Shown one piece after another: positions 51,875-59,833 of a DNA stretch of 64,000 bases (position 1 is the first letter of the stretch; every line of letters starts with the position of its first letter). Source of the DNA: Streptomyces minutiscleroticus (GTDB taxonomy: Bacteria; Actinomycetota; Actinomycetes; Streptomycetales; Streptomycetaceae); NCBI RefSeq assembly GCF_014650875.1, contig NZ_BMVU01000027.1, positions 1 to 64,000 of the forward strand. The letters are read 5' to 3'. The notes under the pieces were generated by a model, which saw only the letters and a list, made by a program, of their open reading frames with translations, searched no databases and had not been told where the DNA came from. The position numbers and the translations under genes are program-made.

Positions 51875-52804
51875 TCAGGCGCGGGAGCCGTCCGCCGTAG
51901 CGAGGAGGCGGGCGGCGAACCGCAGGGACCGGGCGAAGAGGTCCTCGACCTCCGCGTCGCCCAGGCCGTACCAGACGTGGTCGGCGCCGGGCACGGTCTC
52001 CAGCTCCACCGGCACGCCTGCCTCCCGGAGCGCGGCCGCGAGGGACGTGCTGTGCGAGGGGTCGACCATCGTGTCCCCGGCCCCGTGCAGGAGCAGGAAG
52101 GGCGGGGCCCCCGCGTGGACGTGCGCCAGCGGGGAGGCCTCCCGCGCGCGCTCGGGCAGCGCGGCCGGGGCCCCGCCGAGCAGCAGCGCCTCGGGGCTGT
52201 CCGGGCGGCGCGGGTCCGGGCCGCCGCGCGGGGCGGTCAGGTCGCCGGGCGCGTACCAGACGACCGCCCCGGCCGCCCGCGGCGCGGTGCGGTCCAGGGC
52301 GAGCAGGGACGCGAGGTGCCCGCCGGCGGACTCGCCCCACACGACGAAGCGCCCGGCGTCGACCCCGGCCGCGGGGCCGCGCAGGGCGAGCCAGCGCAGC
52401 GCCGCGCGCAGGTCGTCGGTCTGCGCGGGGAAGACGGCCTCCCCGCTGAGCCGGTAGTCCACGCACGCGACCGCGAGCCCCGCGGCCGCGATCCGCTCGA
52501 AGGGGCCGGGCTCCCACTCCCGCAGGCGCAGCCCCATGTCGTCCCGCCGCCCGCGCCGCCAGCCGCCCCCGTGCACGAAGACGACCAGGGGCGCGGGCCG
52601 CGCCGGGGAGGCGGCGGGCGGCAGCCACAGATCCAGCTCCAGCGGTCTGCTCCCCGGCACCTCCCGGTAGGGGACCCCGCGCAGCACGCGCACCCCGGAC
52701 GGGTGCTCCGCGGCGCGGGGGAGCGGCGCCGCGTCGGGGTGGGGGGCCGCGATCAGCTCCCGCGGCGGCGCCGGCGGTGCGCCGCCGCTCACCGCGTCCG
52801 CCAT
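51875..52804 (-). CDS. Alpha/beta hydrolase (esterase/lipase-like)
   Basis: This 309-residue protein has the HSL/esterase pattern: oxyanion loop VVFVHGGGWRRGRRDD, nucleophile elbow VVWGESAGGHLASLLAL, acid loop LLHGAGDTMVDPSHS and the C-terminal His in VPGADHVWYGLGD. Substrate is unknown. The ATG at 52804 overlaps the end of the quercetinase gene by 16 bp, so the two are translationally coupled. A role in processing flavonoid esters is inference. Confidence 0.87.
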   Translation of the reverse strand: MADAVSGGAPPAPPRELIAAPHPDAAPLPRAAEHPSGVRVLRGVPYREVPGSRPLELDLWLPPAASPARPAPLVVFVHGGGWRRGRRDDMGLRLREWEPGPFERIAAAGLAVACVDYRLSGEAVFPAQTDDLRAALRWLALRGPAAGVDAGRFVVWGESAGGHLASLLALDRTAPRAAGAVVWYAPGDLTAPRGGPDPRRPDSPEALLLGGAPAALPERAREASPLAHVHAGAPPFLLLHGAGDTMVDPSHSTSLAAALREAGVPVELETVPGADHVWYGLGDAEVEDLFARSLRFAARLLATADGSRA

Positions 52805-53346
52805 TGGTGGTCCGGCAGGAAGCGCACGTCGTACTGCTCGGGCACGGTCCCGAACTTGTGCGGCTCGGGGACGACCGGTTCGCGCGGCAGCCCCATCTCC
52901 TCGGCCGGCGCGCCGAGGTTCTCGAAGAACCGCTCGAAGGTCCCGCCCGGTCCCGCCGCCACGCCGACGATCTGGGTGTGGTGCCGCTCCATCCGGTAGG
53001 CGTGCGGGCAGTTCTTCGGCACGAAGCCGAAGTCGCCCGGGGTGAGCAGCTTCTCCTGCTGGACGCCCTCGGTGTCCTCGACGAACAGGCGCACCGCGCC
53101 GTGGGTGACGTAGAAGACCTCGTAGGTGTCCGGGTGCAGGTGGGCGGGGATGATGTCGCCCTTGGGCCCCTCGCAGGTGAAGAAGTTGAACGTGTTCTCG
53201 GTCTGCTCGCCCCCCGCGTAGACGGTGAACAGGTCGCCGAAGAGGTGGGCCCGGTCCCCCTCGCCCTTCTCGACGAAGTACGGCTTGCCCGGCCGTGCCG
53301 GTATGCGCGAGGCTCGCCGGTAACGAGTGGCGTACTCCAAGGTCAT
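52789..53346 (-). CDS. queD: Quercetin 2,3-dioxygenase-like monocupin
   Basis: This 185-residue single-cupin enzyme has metal ligands in IIPAHLHPDTYEVFYVTHGA (H-x-H-x5-E). The second cupin motif (PGDFGFVPKNCPHAYRM) supplies another His. Streptomyces has a 20-kDa monocupin quercetinase of the same length, which cleaves flavonols with release of CO. The ATG at 53346 lies 26 bp from a palindrome in the divergent region with a MarR regulator. Confidence 0.82.
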   Translation of the reverse strand: MTLEYATRYRRASRIPARPGKPYFVEKGEGDRAHLFGDLFTVYAGGEQTENTFNFFTCEGPKGDIIPAHLHPDTYEVFYVTHGAVRLFVEDTEGVQQEKLLTPGDFGFVPKNCPHAYRMERHHTQIVGVAAGPGGTFERFFENLGAPAEEMGLPREPVVPEPHKFGTVPEQYDVRFLPDHQWRTR

Positions 53347-53372
53347 GCGTGCTCCCCGGTCGGTCGTACGTT

Positions 53373-53391
53373 ATGTCAGGCACCCTGACAT
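53373..53391. promoter_or_regulatory. MarR operator in the divergent promoter
   Basis: ATGTCAGG-cac-CCTGACAT is a perfect 8-3-8 inverted repeat centred between the quercetinase and MarR genes. It overlaps the likely promoter of the quercetinase gene (TAACGT -10 on the minus strand). Confidence 0.65.
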
Positions 53392-53454
53392 GTGGGCGGC
53401 CGGTCGGGCAAGCGTGTGCGCGCGCTCGTTCCGCCGGTACGCCTCGAGGAGCCC

Positions 53455-53910
53455 ATGTCCGCCGCCCGACGCCCCCTGCCCCAGCTTCTGGGCGACGCCC
53501 GCCGCTGGTTCGACGACGCACTGCTCGCCGCGCTGCGGGAGGCCGACGCCATCCCCGTGACCCACACCCAGCTGCAGCTCTTCGCCGTCCTCGACGAGGA
53601 GGGGACGACCGTCTCCGAACTGGCCCGGCGCATGGCCGTCACCCGGCAGACCGCGCACCAGGCGGTCCACGCCCTGATCGCGGCCGGCCTCCTGGAGCAG
53701 GCCCCCGCCCCCGCCTCCACGCGCCGCCGCCTCATCCGCCGCACCTCCGAGGGAGAGCGCGCGCACCGGCTGGCCGAGGAGGCGCTCGCCCGGCTGGAGG
53801 CGCACCTCGCGCACCGCCTCGGCGGCGCCGCGGTCGACGCGCTGCGCACGGCGCTGGAGGCCGACTGGGGGACACCGGACCCGGCCCGCGTGGAGGAGCC
53901 GGCGCGGTGA
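53455..53910 (+). CDS. MarR-family regulator
   Basis: This 151-residue winged-helix regulator has a recognition helix in TVSELARRMAVTRQTAHQAV, a wing region LEQAPAPASTRRRLIRRTSE and an N-terminal dimerisation helix. The ATG at 53455 has CGAGGAG upstream. It is divergent from the quercetinase-esterase pair, and the inverted repeat between them is the probable operator. Flavonoid-type ligand is an inference from the target. Confidence 0.88.
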   Translation: MSAARRPLPQLLGDARRWFDDALLAALREADAIPVTHTQLQLFAVLDEEGTTVSELARRMAVTRQTAHQAVHALIAAGLLEQAPAPASTRRRLIRRTSEGERAHRLAEEALARLEAHLAHRLGGAAVDALRTALEADWGTPDPARVEEPAR

Positions 53911-54222
53911 GGGGCGTAAGGGCGGACCGTCCGCAGAGGTGACGCCGCGCGGCGGCGGGCCCGGCGGCTCCGGCGGCCGCGCGGCGGCGGGGCAGGGCGG
54001 GGCGAGGGCCGCGCGGTGACGGGCCGGGGCCCGCCCGTGCGCGGGCGCCCGGCCGCCCGGCCGCCCGGGTGCCGCCGTCCCGGGGCCGCGTCCCACGCGG
54101 CGCACGCGTGTCATGCCCGGTCGTCCGGGTACCCGTGGTCCTCGCGAGCCCGGCGCGCAGACGCCGTGCACGGGCCGCACACCGGATCGCACGACCTTCC
54201 CGTACACATCGAGGTGACAGCC
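53911..54222. other. 312-bp GC-rich gene-free region
   Basis: It contains a direct repeat CCGCGCGGCGGCGGG (about 53945 and 53978). No gene is supported. Confidence 0.4.
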
Positions 54223-54381
54223 ATGACCGAACCCATCCCCACCCCGTCCCAGGCGGAGGGCGAGCGGGACCCGGCCGACGACGGCTCCGGGGCCGCGGGC
54301 GACGCGGACCAGGGCGGACGGCAGGTGGCCCGGACCACGCCCTCGCAGGCCGAGGGCGACCGGGACGACGAGGACCGGTAG
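54223..54381 (+). CDS. Small acidic protein with duplicated TPSQAEG motif
   Basis: This 52-residue protein contains PTPSQAEGERD near the start and TTPSQAEGDRD near the end, separated by a Gly/Asp-rich stretch. It is hydrophilic and probably disordered. The ATG has GAGGTGAC upstream, which supports a real start. The function is unknown. Confidence 0.6.
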   Translation: MTEPIPTPSQAEGERDPADDGSGAAGDADQGGRQVARTTPSQAEGDRDDEDR

Positions 54382-54428
54382 CCCCGCGTCCGGCGCGGCG
54401 ACCGGTTCTCACGGGGTACTCACACCCC

Positions 54429-54824
54429 ATGCGACCGAAACCGCGTTCCTCGCTGTCGGCGACCGTGCGGGACGCGCCCGACGCGGGCGCCCCGGCGTCC
54501 TTCCGCCGAGCCCTGCTCGGCCGGTCCGTGCAGGAGGAGGGCCCGGACCGGGTGGCGCTCACCCCGCCCGAGGGCGGCGCGGGCCTCTCCTTTCGGACCG
54601 AGCGCCCCTGCACCCGCCCGCGGTGGTCCACCGTCCCCGTCGGCCGGCACGAGCAGCAGATGACGCTGTGCCTGGACATCCGGCTGGACGACCTGCCCGC
54701 GGCCGTCGGACACGCCGTCGCCCCGGGCGCGACACCGGCCGGGCACCAGTTCCAGGGCCATGTCAGGGTGCTGCACGACCCGGTGGGCCACCCCTTCCGC
54801 CTCCTCGTGGAGGAGGAGGAGTGA
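54429..54824 (+). CDS. VOC family (glyoxalase-like) protein
   Basis: This protein of about 131 residues resembles single-domain glyoxalase/bleomycin-resistance-like proteins: LSATVRDAPDAGAPASFRRA, LTPPEGGAGLSFRTE, LCLDIRLDDLPAAVGHAVAP, GHVRVLHDPVGHPFRLLVEE. Such proteins act as small-molecule-binding or detoxifying proteins. No clear ribosome binding site precedes the ATG, so the start is uncertain. Confidence 0.7.
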   Translation: MRPKPRSSLSATVRDAPDAGAPASFRRALLGRSVQEEGPDRVALTPPEGGAGLSFRTERPCTRPRWSTVPVGRHEQQMTLCLDIRLDDLPAAVGHAVAPGATPAGHQFQGHVRVLHDPVGHPFRLLVEEEE

Positions 54825-54963
54825 GGCGGACAGCGGGCGGACCGAGAGATTCCGCATATCGGGCGACCGTCGCGGCCCGCGGGGAGGGCGTCCCGTCCGG
54901 CGGCCCCCGGGTCGGCTATCGTGAGCTGTCAATCGATTTGACGCGCTCGCCCCGGGGGCGGGC

Positions 54964-56775
54964 ATGAGACGTCCGGCCGCGAGGGGGCACGTGAACCGAT
55001 TCGCTCGGCTGGTCACGAGCGTCGTGTCGGCGGAGCGCGGCCTGGTGGTGCTGACCGGACCCGGCGGCGCGGTCAAGGAGGAACCCCCGGCCGAGTCCTG
55101 GCCGCCGTCCGCGGACGACAGCCCCCTGGCGCGGTCCCTGTGCCGGCGCGTGACGGACAGCGGGCGCCCGCTCGCGCTGGTGGACAGCTCCACGGAGCCG
55201 GACGGCGGCGCCGCGGGGGCCGGCGGGGACGCGGAGCCCGCGGTCGCCTTCGCGGGAGTGCCGCTGACCGGTGGATCCGGCGAGGTCATCGGCGTGCTGT
55301 GCGCCGTCGACGCCGCCCCGCGCGCCTGGACCGGCAAGGAGCTGCGGGACCTGGAGGACCTGGCGGCGGCGTGCAGCGCCGAGCTGCGGCTGCGGTTCAG
55401 CACGGACCGGGCCCAGGTCGCCCGGCGCGGGGCGGAGGAGGCGCGGCACGCCGCGGAGCGGGCGACCGGCCGGGCCGAGGAGACGGCGGAGCGGATGAGG
55501 ACGCTGCTGAGCCGTTCGCAGCTGCTGCTGCGCGCGGCCGAGGACCTCGCCGCCGCCTCCGGCCTGGACGAGGTACGGCGCAGGATCGGCACCCTGGTCG
55601 GCGGAGACCTCAAGCCCGCGTACGTCGGGCTGGTGCTGGCCGAGGGCCGGAACCTGCGCCGGATCGCCGTTCCCGACTCCGCCGCGGTGCCGCCGGGGCA
55701 TCCGGAGGAGGTCTACGGCGTCGAGGAGGACTGGCCGACCGCGCGCGCCGTGCGCGAGAACCGCATGGTCGTGGTGCGCGACCGCGTGGACCTGGCGGCC
55801 GGGTACGGCACCCGGGCCGTCGCCGGATTCGACTCCCTCGGCCTGACCACCGTCGCGTGCGTGCCCCTTGCCGGGACCCGGCGCGTCCTCGGCTGCCTCG
55901 TGCTGGGCTGGGAGGTCCCGCACGAGATCGACGTGTCCGAGCGGGCGGTGCTCACCGCGCTCGCCGGGTACACCGCCCAGGCCGTCGAGCGGGGCCTGTT
56001 CCTCGACGACCGGGTCACCGTGGCCCGGCAGCTCCAGGGGGCCATGCTCACCGAGCTGCCCGTCGTGCCCGGACTCGACCTCGCGGCCCTGTACCGGCCC
56101 GCCGCCGTCGACGACATGGTGGGCGGCGACTGGTACGACACCTACCCCCTCACCGACGCGCCGCCGGACGCGGCCGGCGTCCCGCGGGCGCTGACCATCG
56201 GCGACATCATCGGCCACGACATGCGGGCCGCCACCGTCATGGGGCAGGTGCGCAGCATGCTGCGGCAGGCGGACCACGACCACACGGGCGAGGGCCCCGC
56301 GCGGGCGGTCCGCGCCCTGGAGCACGCCTGCGCGCGCGTCGGCCTGGACGCCGGCGGCACCCTCGTCCACGCCCACCTCACGCCGGAGGACGCCGGTCAC
56401 TGGCTCCTGGAGTGGACCAACGCCGGGCACCCGCCCCCGCTGCTGGCCCACCCCGACGGCCGCATCGAACGGCTCGCCGCCCACAACCACCTGATGCACC
56501 GCGGCCTGCCGCCGCTGCCGCGCACCGACCACCGCCGCGTCCTCGCCCCCGGCGCCGTCCTGCTGCTCTACACCGACGGCCTCGTCGAGGTGCCCGGCGG
56601 CGACATCGACGCGGCCATCGACCGCACCGCCCGCGCCCTCGGCGAGGCCGCCGCGGCCGACGTGCCGCTGTCCCGCCTCCTCGAACGGCTCGCCGACGGC
56701 GCCTCCGCCCCGGGCGAGCACGACGACACCGTCCTGCTCGCCGTCCGCGTCCCGCGCCAGGCAGGGCGCGCGTAG
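54964..56775 (+). CDS. GAF-GAF-SpoIIE serine phosphatase
   Basis: This 603-residue soluble phosphatase has a first GAF-like domain (about 15-150), a charged helix (about 155-185), a second GAF domain (about 190-345) and a SpoIIE domain (about 370-600). Motifs are GGDWYDTYPL, IGDIIGHDMRAATVMGQVRS, NAGHPPPLL, LLLYTDGLVEVPGG and HDDTVLLAVRVP. It should dephosphorylate a STAS anti-anti-sigma factor in response to a ligand or redox signal. The start is ATG 54964. It may share a transcript with the small gene 84 bp downstream. Confidence 0.9.
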   Translation: MRRPAARGHVNRFARLVTSVVSAERGLVVLTGPGGAVKEEPPAESWPPSADDSPLARSLCRRVTDSGRPLALVDSSTEPDGGAAGAGGDAEPAVAFAGVPLTGGSGEVIGVLCAVDAAPRAWTGKELRDLEDLAAACSAELRLRFSTDRAQVARRGAEEARHAAERATGRAEETAERMRTLLSRSQLLLRAAEDLAAASGLDEVRRRIGTLVGGDLKPAYVGLVLAEGRNLRRIAVPDSAAVPPGHPEEVYGVEEDWPTARAVRENRMVVVRDRVDLAAGYGTRAVAGFDSLGLTTVACVPLAGTRRVLGCLVLGWEVPHEIDVSERAVLTALAGYTAQAVERGLFLDDRVTVARQLQGAMLTELPVVPGLDLAALYRPAAVDDMVGGDWYDTYPLTDAPPDAAGVPRALTIGDIIGHDMRAATVMGQVRSMLRQADHDHTGEGPARAVRALEHACARVGLDAGGTLVHAHLTPEDAGHWLLEWTNAGHPPPLLAHPDGRIERLAAHNHLMHRGLPPLPRTDHRRVLAPGAVLLLYTDGLVEVPGGDIDAAIDRTARALGEAAAADVPLSRLLERLADGASAPGEHDDTVLLAVRVPRQAGRA

Positions 56776-56859
56776 GGTGGAAGACCCCGTCGCCGCGGCG
56801 GGGTCCCGCGTACGCCGCGCTCCTCCCGCGCCGGACGCACCCCTACGGAAGGCCCCCCT

Positions 56860-57132
56860 GTGCCGACCCCCGCCACCCCCGCGTGGCAGACAGAGGTCGA
56901 AGTCCTCTGCGCCGACCTCGAAGCACTGTGCGAAGACCTCGCCGACGCGCCCCTCGAAGAACGGCTGAGAGCCCTCGAACTGCTCCACCGTTCCTTCAAG
57001 GAGATGCACGACCGCGCCCTGCGCGGCGCCGCCCGCGACGCCCGCGCGGCGGGCTGGGGCCTGCGCCGCATCGCGGCCGCCGTCGGCCGCTCCCACGAAC
57101 AGGTCCGCATCCTCACGACACCCGCGTCGTGA
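56860..57132 (+). CDS. Small helical protein with possible helix-turn-helix
   Basis: This 90-residue protein is acidic in its first half (LCADLEALCEDLADAPLEER) and ends in a basic segment AGWGLRRIAAAVGRSHEQVR that resembles a sigma- or transposase-like helix-turn-helix. The GTG at 56860 is chosen. A DNA-binding role is a guess. It is the last gene before a 512-bp gap. Confidence 0.6.
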   Translation: MPTPATPAWQTEVEVLCADLEALCEDLADAPLEERLRALELLHRSFKEMHDRALRGAARDARAAGWGLRRIAAAVGRSHEQVRILTTPAS

Positions 57133-57390
57133 GCCCCGCGCCGGCCACGGGGCTCCACGGCCGGCGCCCGCCCGGCACCGCGACCGGCTCCTTCGGCGGC
57201 GGGCAGGGTGCGGAGGCGCCCGCCCTGGACATGGGCGCCTGCCCGGCGGGTGAGCGCAGCCGACTGCCGGGCCGCTTCATCCGGTGCCGTGACCGGAGAA
57301 GTCTGCCGTGGGCTCGCGGCGTCCGGTGCGTCGCAAGGCGGAGGACCGTCCTCGTACCGGGCGTACCCGGGTGGCTCCGACAACGCGGCG

Positions 57391-57427
57391 TGGGGGTCCC
57401 CCTGCTCGAAGAGCCAGGGGGAGTGCC
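57391..57427. repeat. Dispersed Streptomyces hairpin repeat (CTCGAAGAGC type)
   Basis: TCCCCCTG-ctcgaagagc-CAGGGGGA with a GGGGG flank. Elements with this CTCGAAGAGC core are, to my knowledge, scattered in Streptomyces intergenic DNA. It is the only recognisable feature in the gene-free stretch 57133-57644. Confidence 0.55.
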
Positions 57428-57644
57428 GTGCCGGGCGTCGTGAGCCGGTGAACCCTCCCGGTCACGGCACTAGTACCCGCCCCGGCACGGGGTGTACGGC
57501 GGGGCGTGCCCCGGCGGTGTCGGCCGTCCGGGGACACGCCCCGTGCGCGTCCCGCCCCCTACCGGCGGAACCGGGCGGAGCTGCGATTACCGTCTGCGGT
57601 GAAGGACATCCGACGGGGGGCGGGGGAGAAGAGGAAGAACGCGA

Positions 57645-58448
57645 GTGGACACGGAACGTGGCAAGGCGCTGGTGACGGGAGCCTCCTCGGGCATCGGCGC
57701 GGCGTACGCGGAGCGGCTGGCGCAGGAGGGCTGGGACACCGTCCTGGTGGCCCGGCGGCGGCAGCGCCTCGACGACCTGGCCGGGCGGCTGCGCGAGACG
57801 ACCGGGACGCACCCGGAGATCCTGGAGGCCGACCTGTCGCTGCCCGAGGACCTGGCCCGCGTGGTGGCGCGGGTGGCGGCCGGGGACGTCGGCTTCCTGC
57901 TGAACAACGCGGGCATCAACGGCTACGGCCCGTTCGCCGCGCTCGACCCCGACCTCCTGGCGAAGGTCGTGAACGTCAACGTCCTCGCCGTCACCGCGCT
58001 GACCCGGGCCGCCGTCCCCGCCATGCTGGAGCGCGGCCGGGGCGCGATCGTCAACGTCGCCTCCCAGCTGGCCTTCGCCGGCTCCCTGCCGCCGGACCCG
58101 CTGCCTCAGCGCGCCGTGTACGGCGGCACCAAGGGGTACGTGGTGACCTTCACCCGCACCCTCGCCGCCGAGCTGGCCGGGACGCCGCTGCGCCTGCAGG
58201 TGCTGTGCCCGGGCCTGACCGCCACCGAGTTCCACCTCACGCGCGGCGACCTGCCGGTCGCGGGCCGGGAGGCGGCCGTCCACGAGGACGGCGGGATGCC
58301 CGTCGGGCAGGTGATCGACGCCTCGCTGACCGGCCTGGAGGCCGGGGAGGTCGTGGTCGTGCCCGGACTCGCCGACTCCGGTCCCGTCGCGGAGCTGGCG
58401 GCGGCGGAGCAGGGCATCCGCACGGCGGCCCGCGGCGGGCGGGGCTGA
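57645..58448 (+). CDS. Short-chain dehydrogenase/reductase
   Basis: This 267-residue classical SDR has the cofactor motif TGASSGIG, NNAG at the end of beta4, Ser in IVNVASQLAFAG and the Tyr-Lys pair in VYGGTKGYVV. The substrate is unknown. The GTG at 57645 is used. A YihY/BrkB gene follows after 147 bp. Confidence 0.92.
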   Translation: MDTERGKALVTGASSGIGAAYAERLAQEGWDTVLVARRRQRLDDLAGRLRETTGTHPEILEADLSLPEDLARVVARVAAGDVGFLLNNAGINGYGPFAALDPDLLAKVVNVNVLAVTALTRAAVPAMLERGRGAIVNVASQLAFAGSLPPDPLPQRAVYGGTKGYVVTFTRTLAAELAGTPLRLQVLCPGLTATEFHLTRGDLPVAGREAAVHEDGGMPVGQVIDASLTGLEAGEVVVVPGLADSGPVAELAAAEQGIRTAARGGRG

Positions 58449-58595
58449 CCGCTTCCCCGCATCCGTCCCCGGGCGCGCCGCCCGTCCGGGGACGCGCCGC
58501 GCGGATTGATCCCGCCGGTCAGGCAAGAAGGGAGAACGGGCCGCGCCGCCGCGGCCCGGGTGCCGCCGGACGAGGGACACGAGGAGCCACGCGCC

Positions 58596-59561
58596 ATGGG
58601 AACCGCTGTGCACGTGCCGCAGACGCGGGACATGATCGGGGAGGAGCTCTCCGGCGACGAGGCGCTCACCGCGCTGCGGCGCTACGGCGGGCGCCGGCTG
58701 CTCCTGGACTCCTTCGCGCGCTTCCGCTACGCCGACGGCTTCTCCAGCGCGCGCTCCCTCGGCTTCCAGGTGGTGCTCGGCCTGGTGCCGTTCACCATCG
58801 CGCTGGTGGGCGTCGCCACCACCGTGCACACCGAGAGCGTCGGCAAGGTCGTCGAACTCACCCTCGCCCGGATCGTCCCCGGCGCCAGCTCCGACCTGGT
58901 CCGCGACGCCCTGGCCGGCACGGAGCGCAGCGCGGGCTCCGGGGTGTGGAGCGCCGTGGCCATGTGGCTCGGCCTCGGCTTCGCCGTCCTCAACCTCGCC
59001 TCGGCGCTGGGCCAGGTCGAGCGGGGCGCCAACCGCATCTACGGGATCGAGCGCGACCGGCCGTTCCCGCTCAAGTACGGCCGGGCCCTGCTGCTCGCCC
59101 TCGCCGCCGGCATGCCCATGGTGCTCGGCTTCCTCGTGCTGGTCGCGGGGGACGCGGTGCGCGGGGCGGTGGCCGAGACCCTCGGCTGGTCCGCCGGCCG
59201 GCTCGACTGGCTGGGGGCGGTGCAGGTGCCGCTGGGCGTGGCGCTCGCCTGGGTCGCGTCGGCGGTGATCTTCCGCTGGTCCCCGCGCCGGGACCAGCCG
59301 GGGTACACCTGGCTCGCCTTCGGCTCCCTGGTCCACCTGCTGCTGTGGATCGCCGCGACCTGGCTGCTGGCGCTGTACGTCGCCGAGAGCGGCTCCTTCG
59401 GCGCCGTGTACGGACCGCTCACGGCCTTCGTCGCGCTGCTGCTGTGGGCCAACCTCACCGGGGTCGCCCTGTTCCTGGGGATGGCGTTCGCCGCCCAGCT
59501 GGAGGCCGCCCGCGCGGGGATCACCGAGGCGGTGCAGCCGGACCCCGGGTCCGGGCCCTGA
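58596..59561 (+). CDS. YihY/BrkB family membrane protein
   Basis: This 321-residue protein has about six membrane helices (LGFQVVLGLVPFTIALVGVA, VAMWLGLGFAVLNLASALGQ, ALLLALAAGMPMVLGFLVLV, LGVALAWVASAVIF, LVHLLLWIAATWLLALYVAE, GVALFLGMAFAAQLE) and the family element YGPLTAFVALLLWANLTGVA. It was once mis-called RNase BN; its role is unclear. The ATG at 58596 has GAGGAG upstream. Confidence 0.9.
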   Translation: MGTAVHVPQTRDMIGEELSGDEALTALRRYGGRRLLLDSFARFRYADGFSSARSLGFQVVLGLVPFTIALVGVATTVHTESVGKVVELTLARIVPGASSDLVRDALAGTERSAGSGVWSAVAMWLGLGFAVLNLASALGQVERGANRIYGIERDRPFPLKYGRALLLALAAGMPMVLGFLVLVAGDAVRGAVAETLGWSAGRLDWLGAVQVPLGVALAWVASAVIFRWSPRRDQPGYTWLAFGSLVHLLLWIAATWLLALYVAESGSFGAVYGPLTAFVALLLWANLTGVALFLGMAFAAQLEAARAGITEAVQPDPGSGP

Positions 59562-59684
59562 CCCCGCCGCTGCCGCCCTTTTCGTAAAAGCCTGTCACAC
59601 AGGAAAAGCACAGCTCAGCGAGGTGTGCTGCCCTCGCGCGCCCCTTCCCGGCCGGGAAGGACCGGCTCGTCCCTGGGTCGATCA

Positions 59685-59742
59685 GATTGTTTATTAGATT
59701 GTTGACAAAAGCGTTGACCCGTACCGAGCGGGTGCTTACCGT
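59685..59742 (+). promoter_or_regulatory. Promoter with ATTGTTGACAA-type repeat
   Basis: GATTGTT occurs twice (59685-59691 and 59697-59703, 12 bp apart), the second inside GATTGTTGACAA, the same word as in the catechol dioxygenase promoter. Downstream, TTGACC (59714-59719), 17 nt and TACCGT (59737-59742) form a promoter for the MFS gene. Confidence 0.5.
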
Positions 59743-59833
59743 TCTGCGCACCCCCGCGGGTCGGCCGCACGAGCCGCGCGCCGACCATCCGCTCACCTCG
59801 CCGGGGACCCTTCACGGACGAGAGGAAACGACG

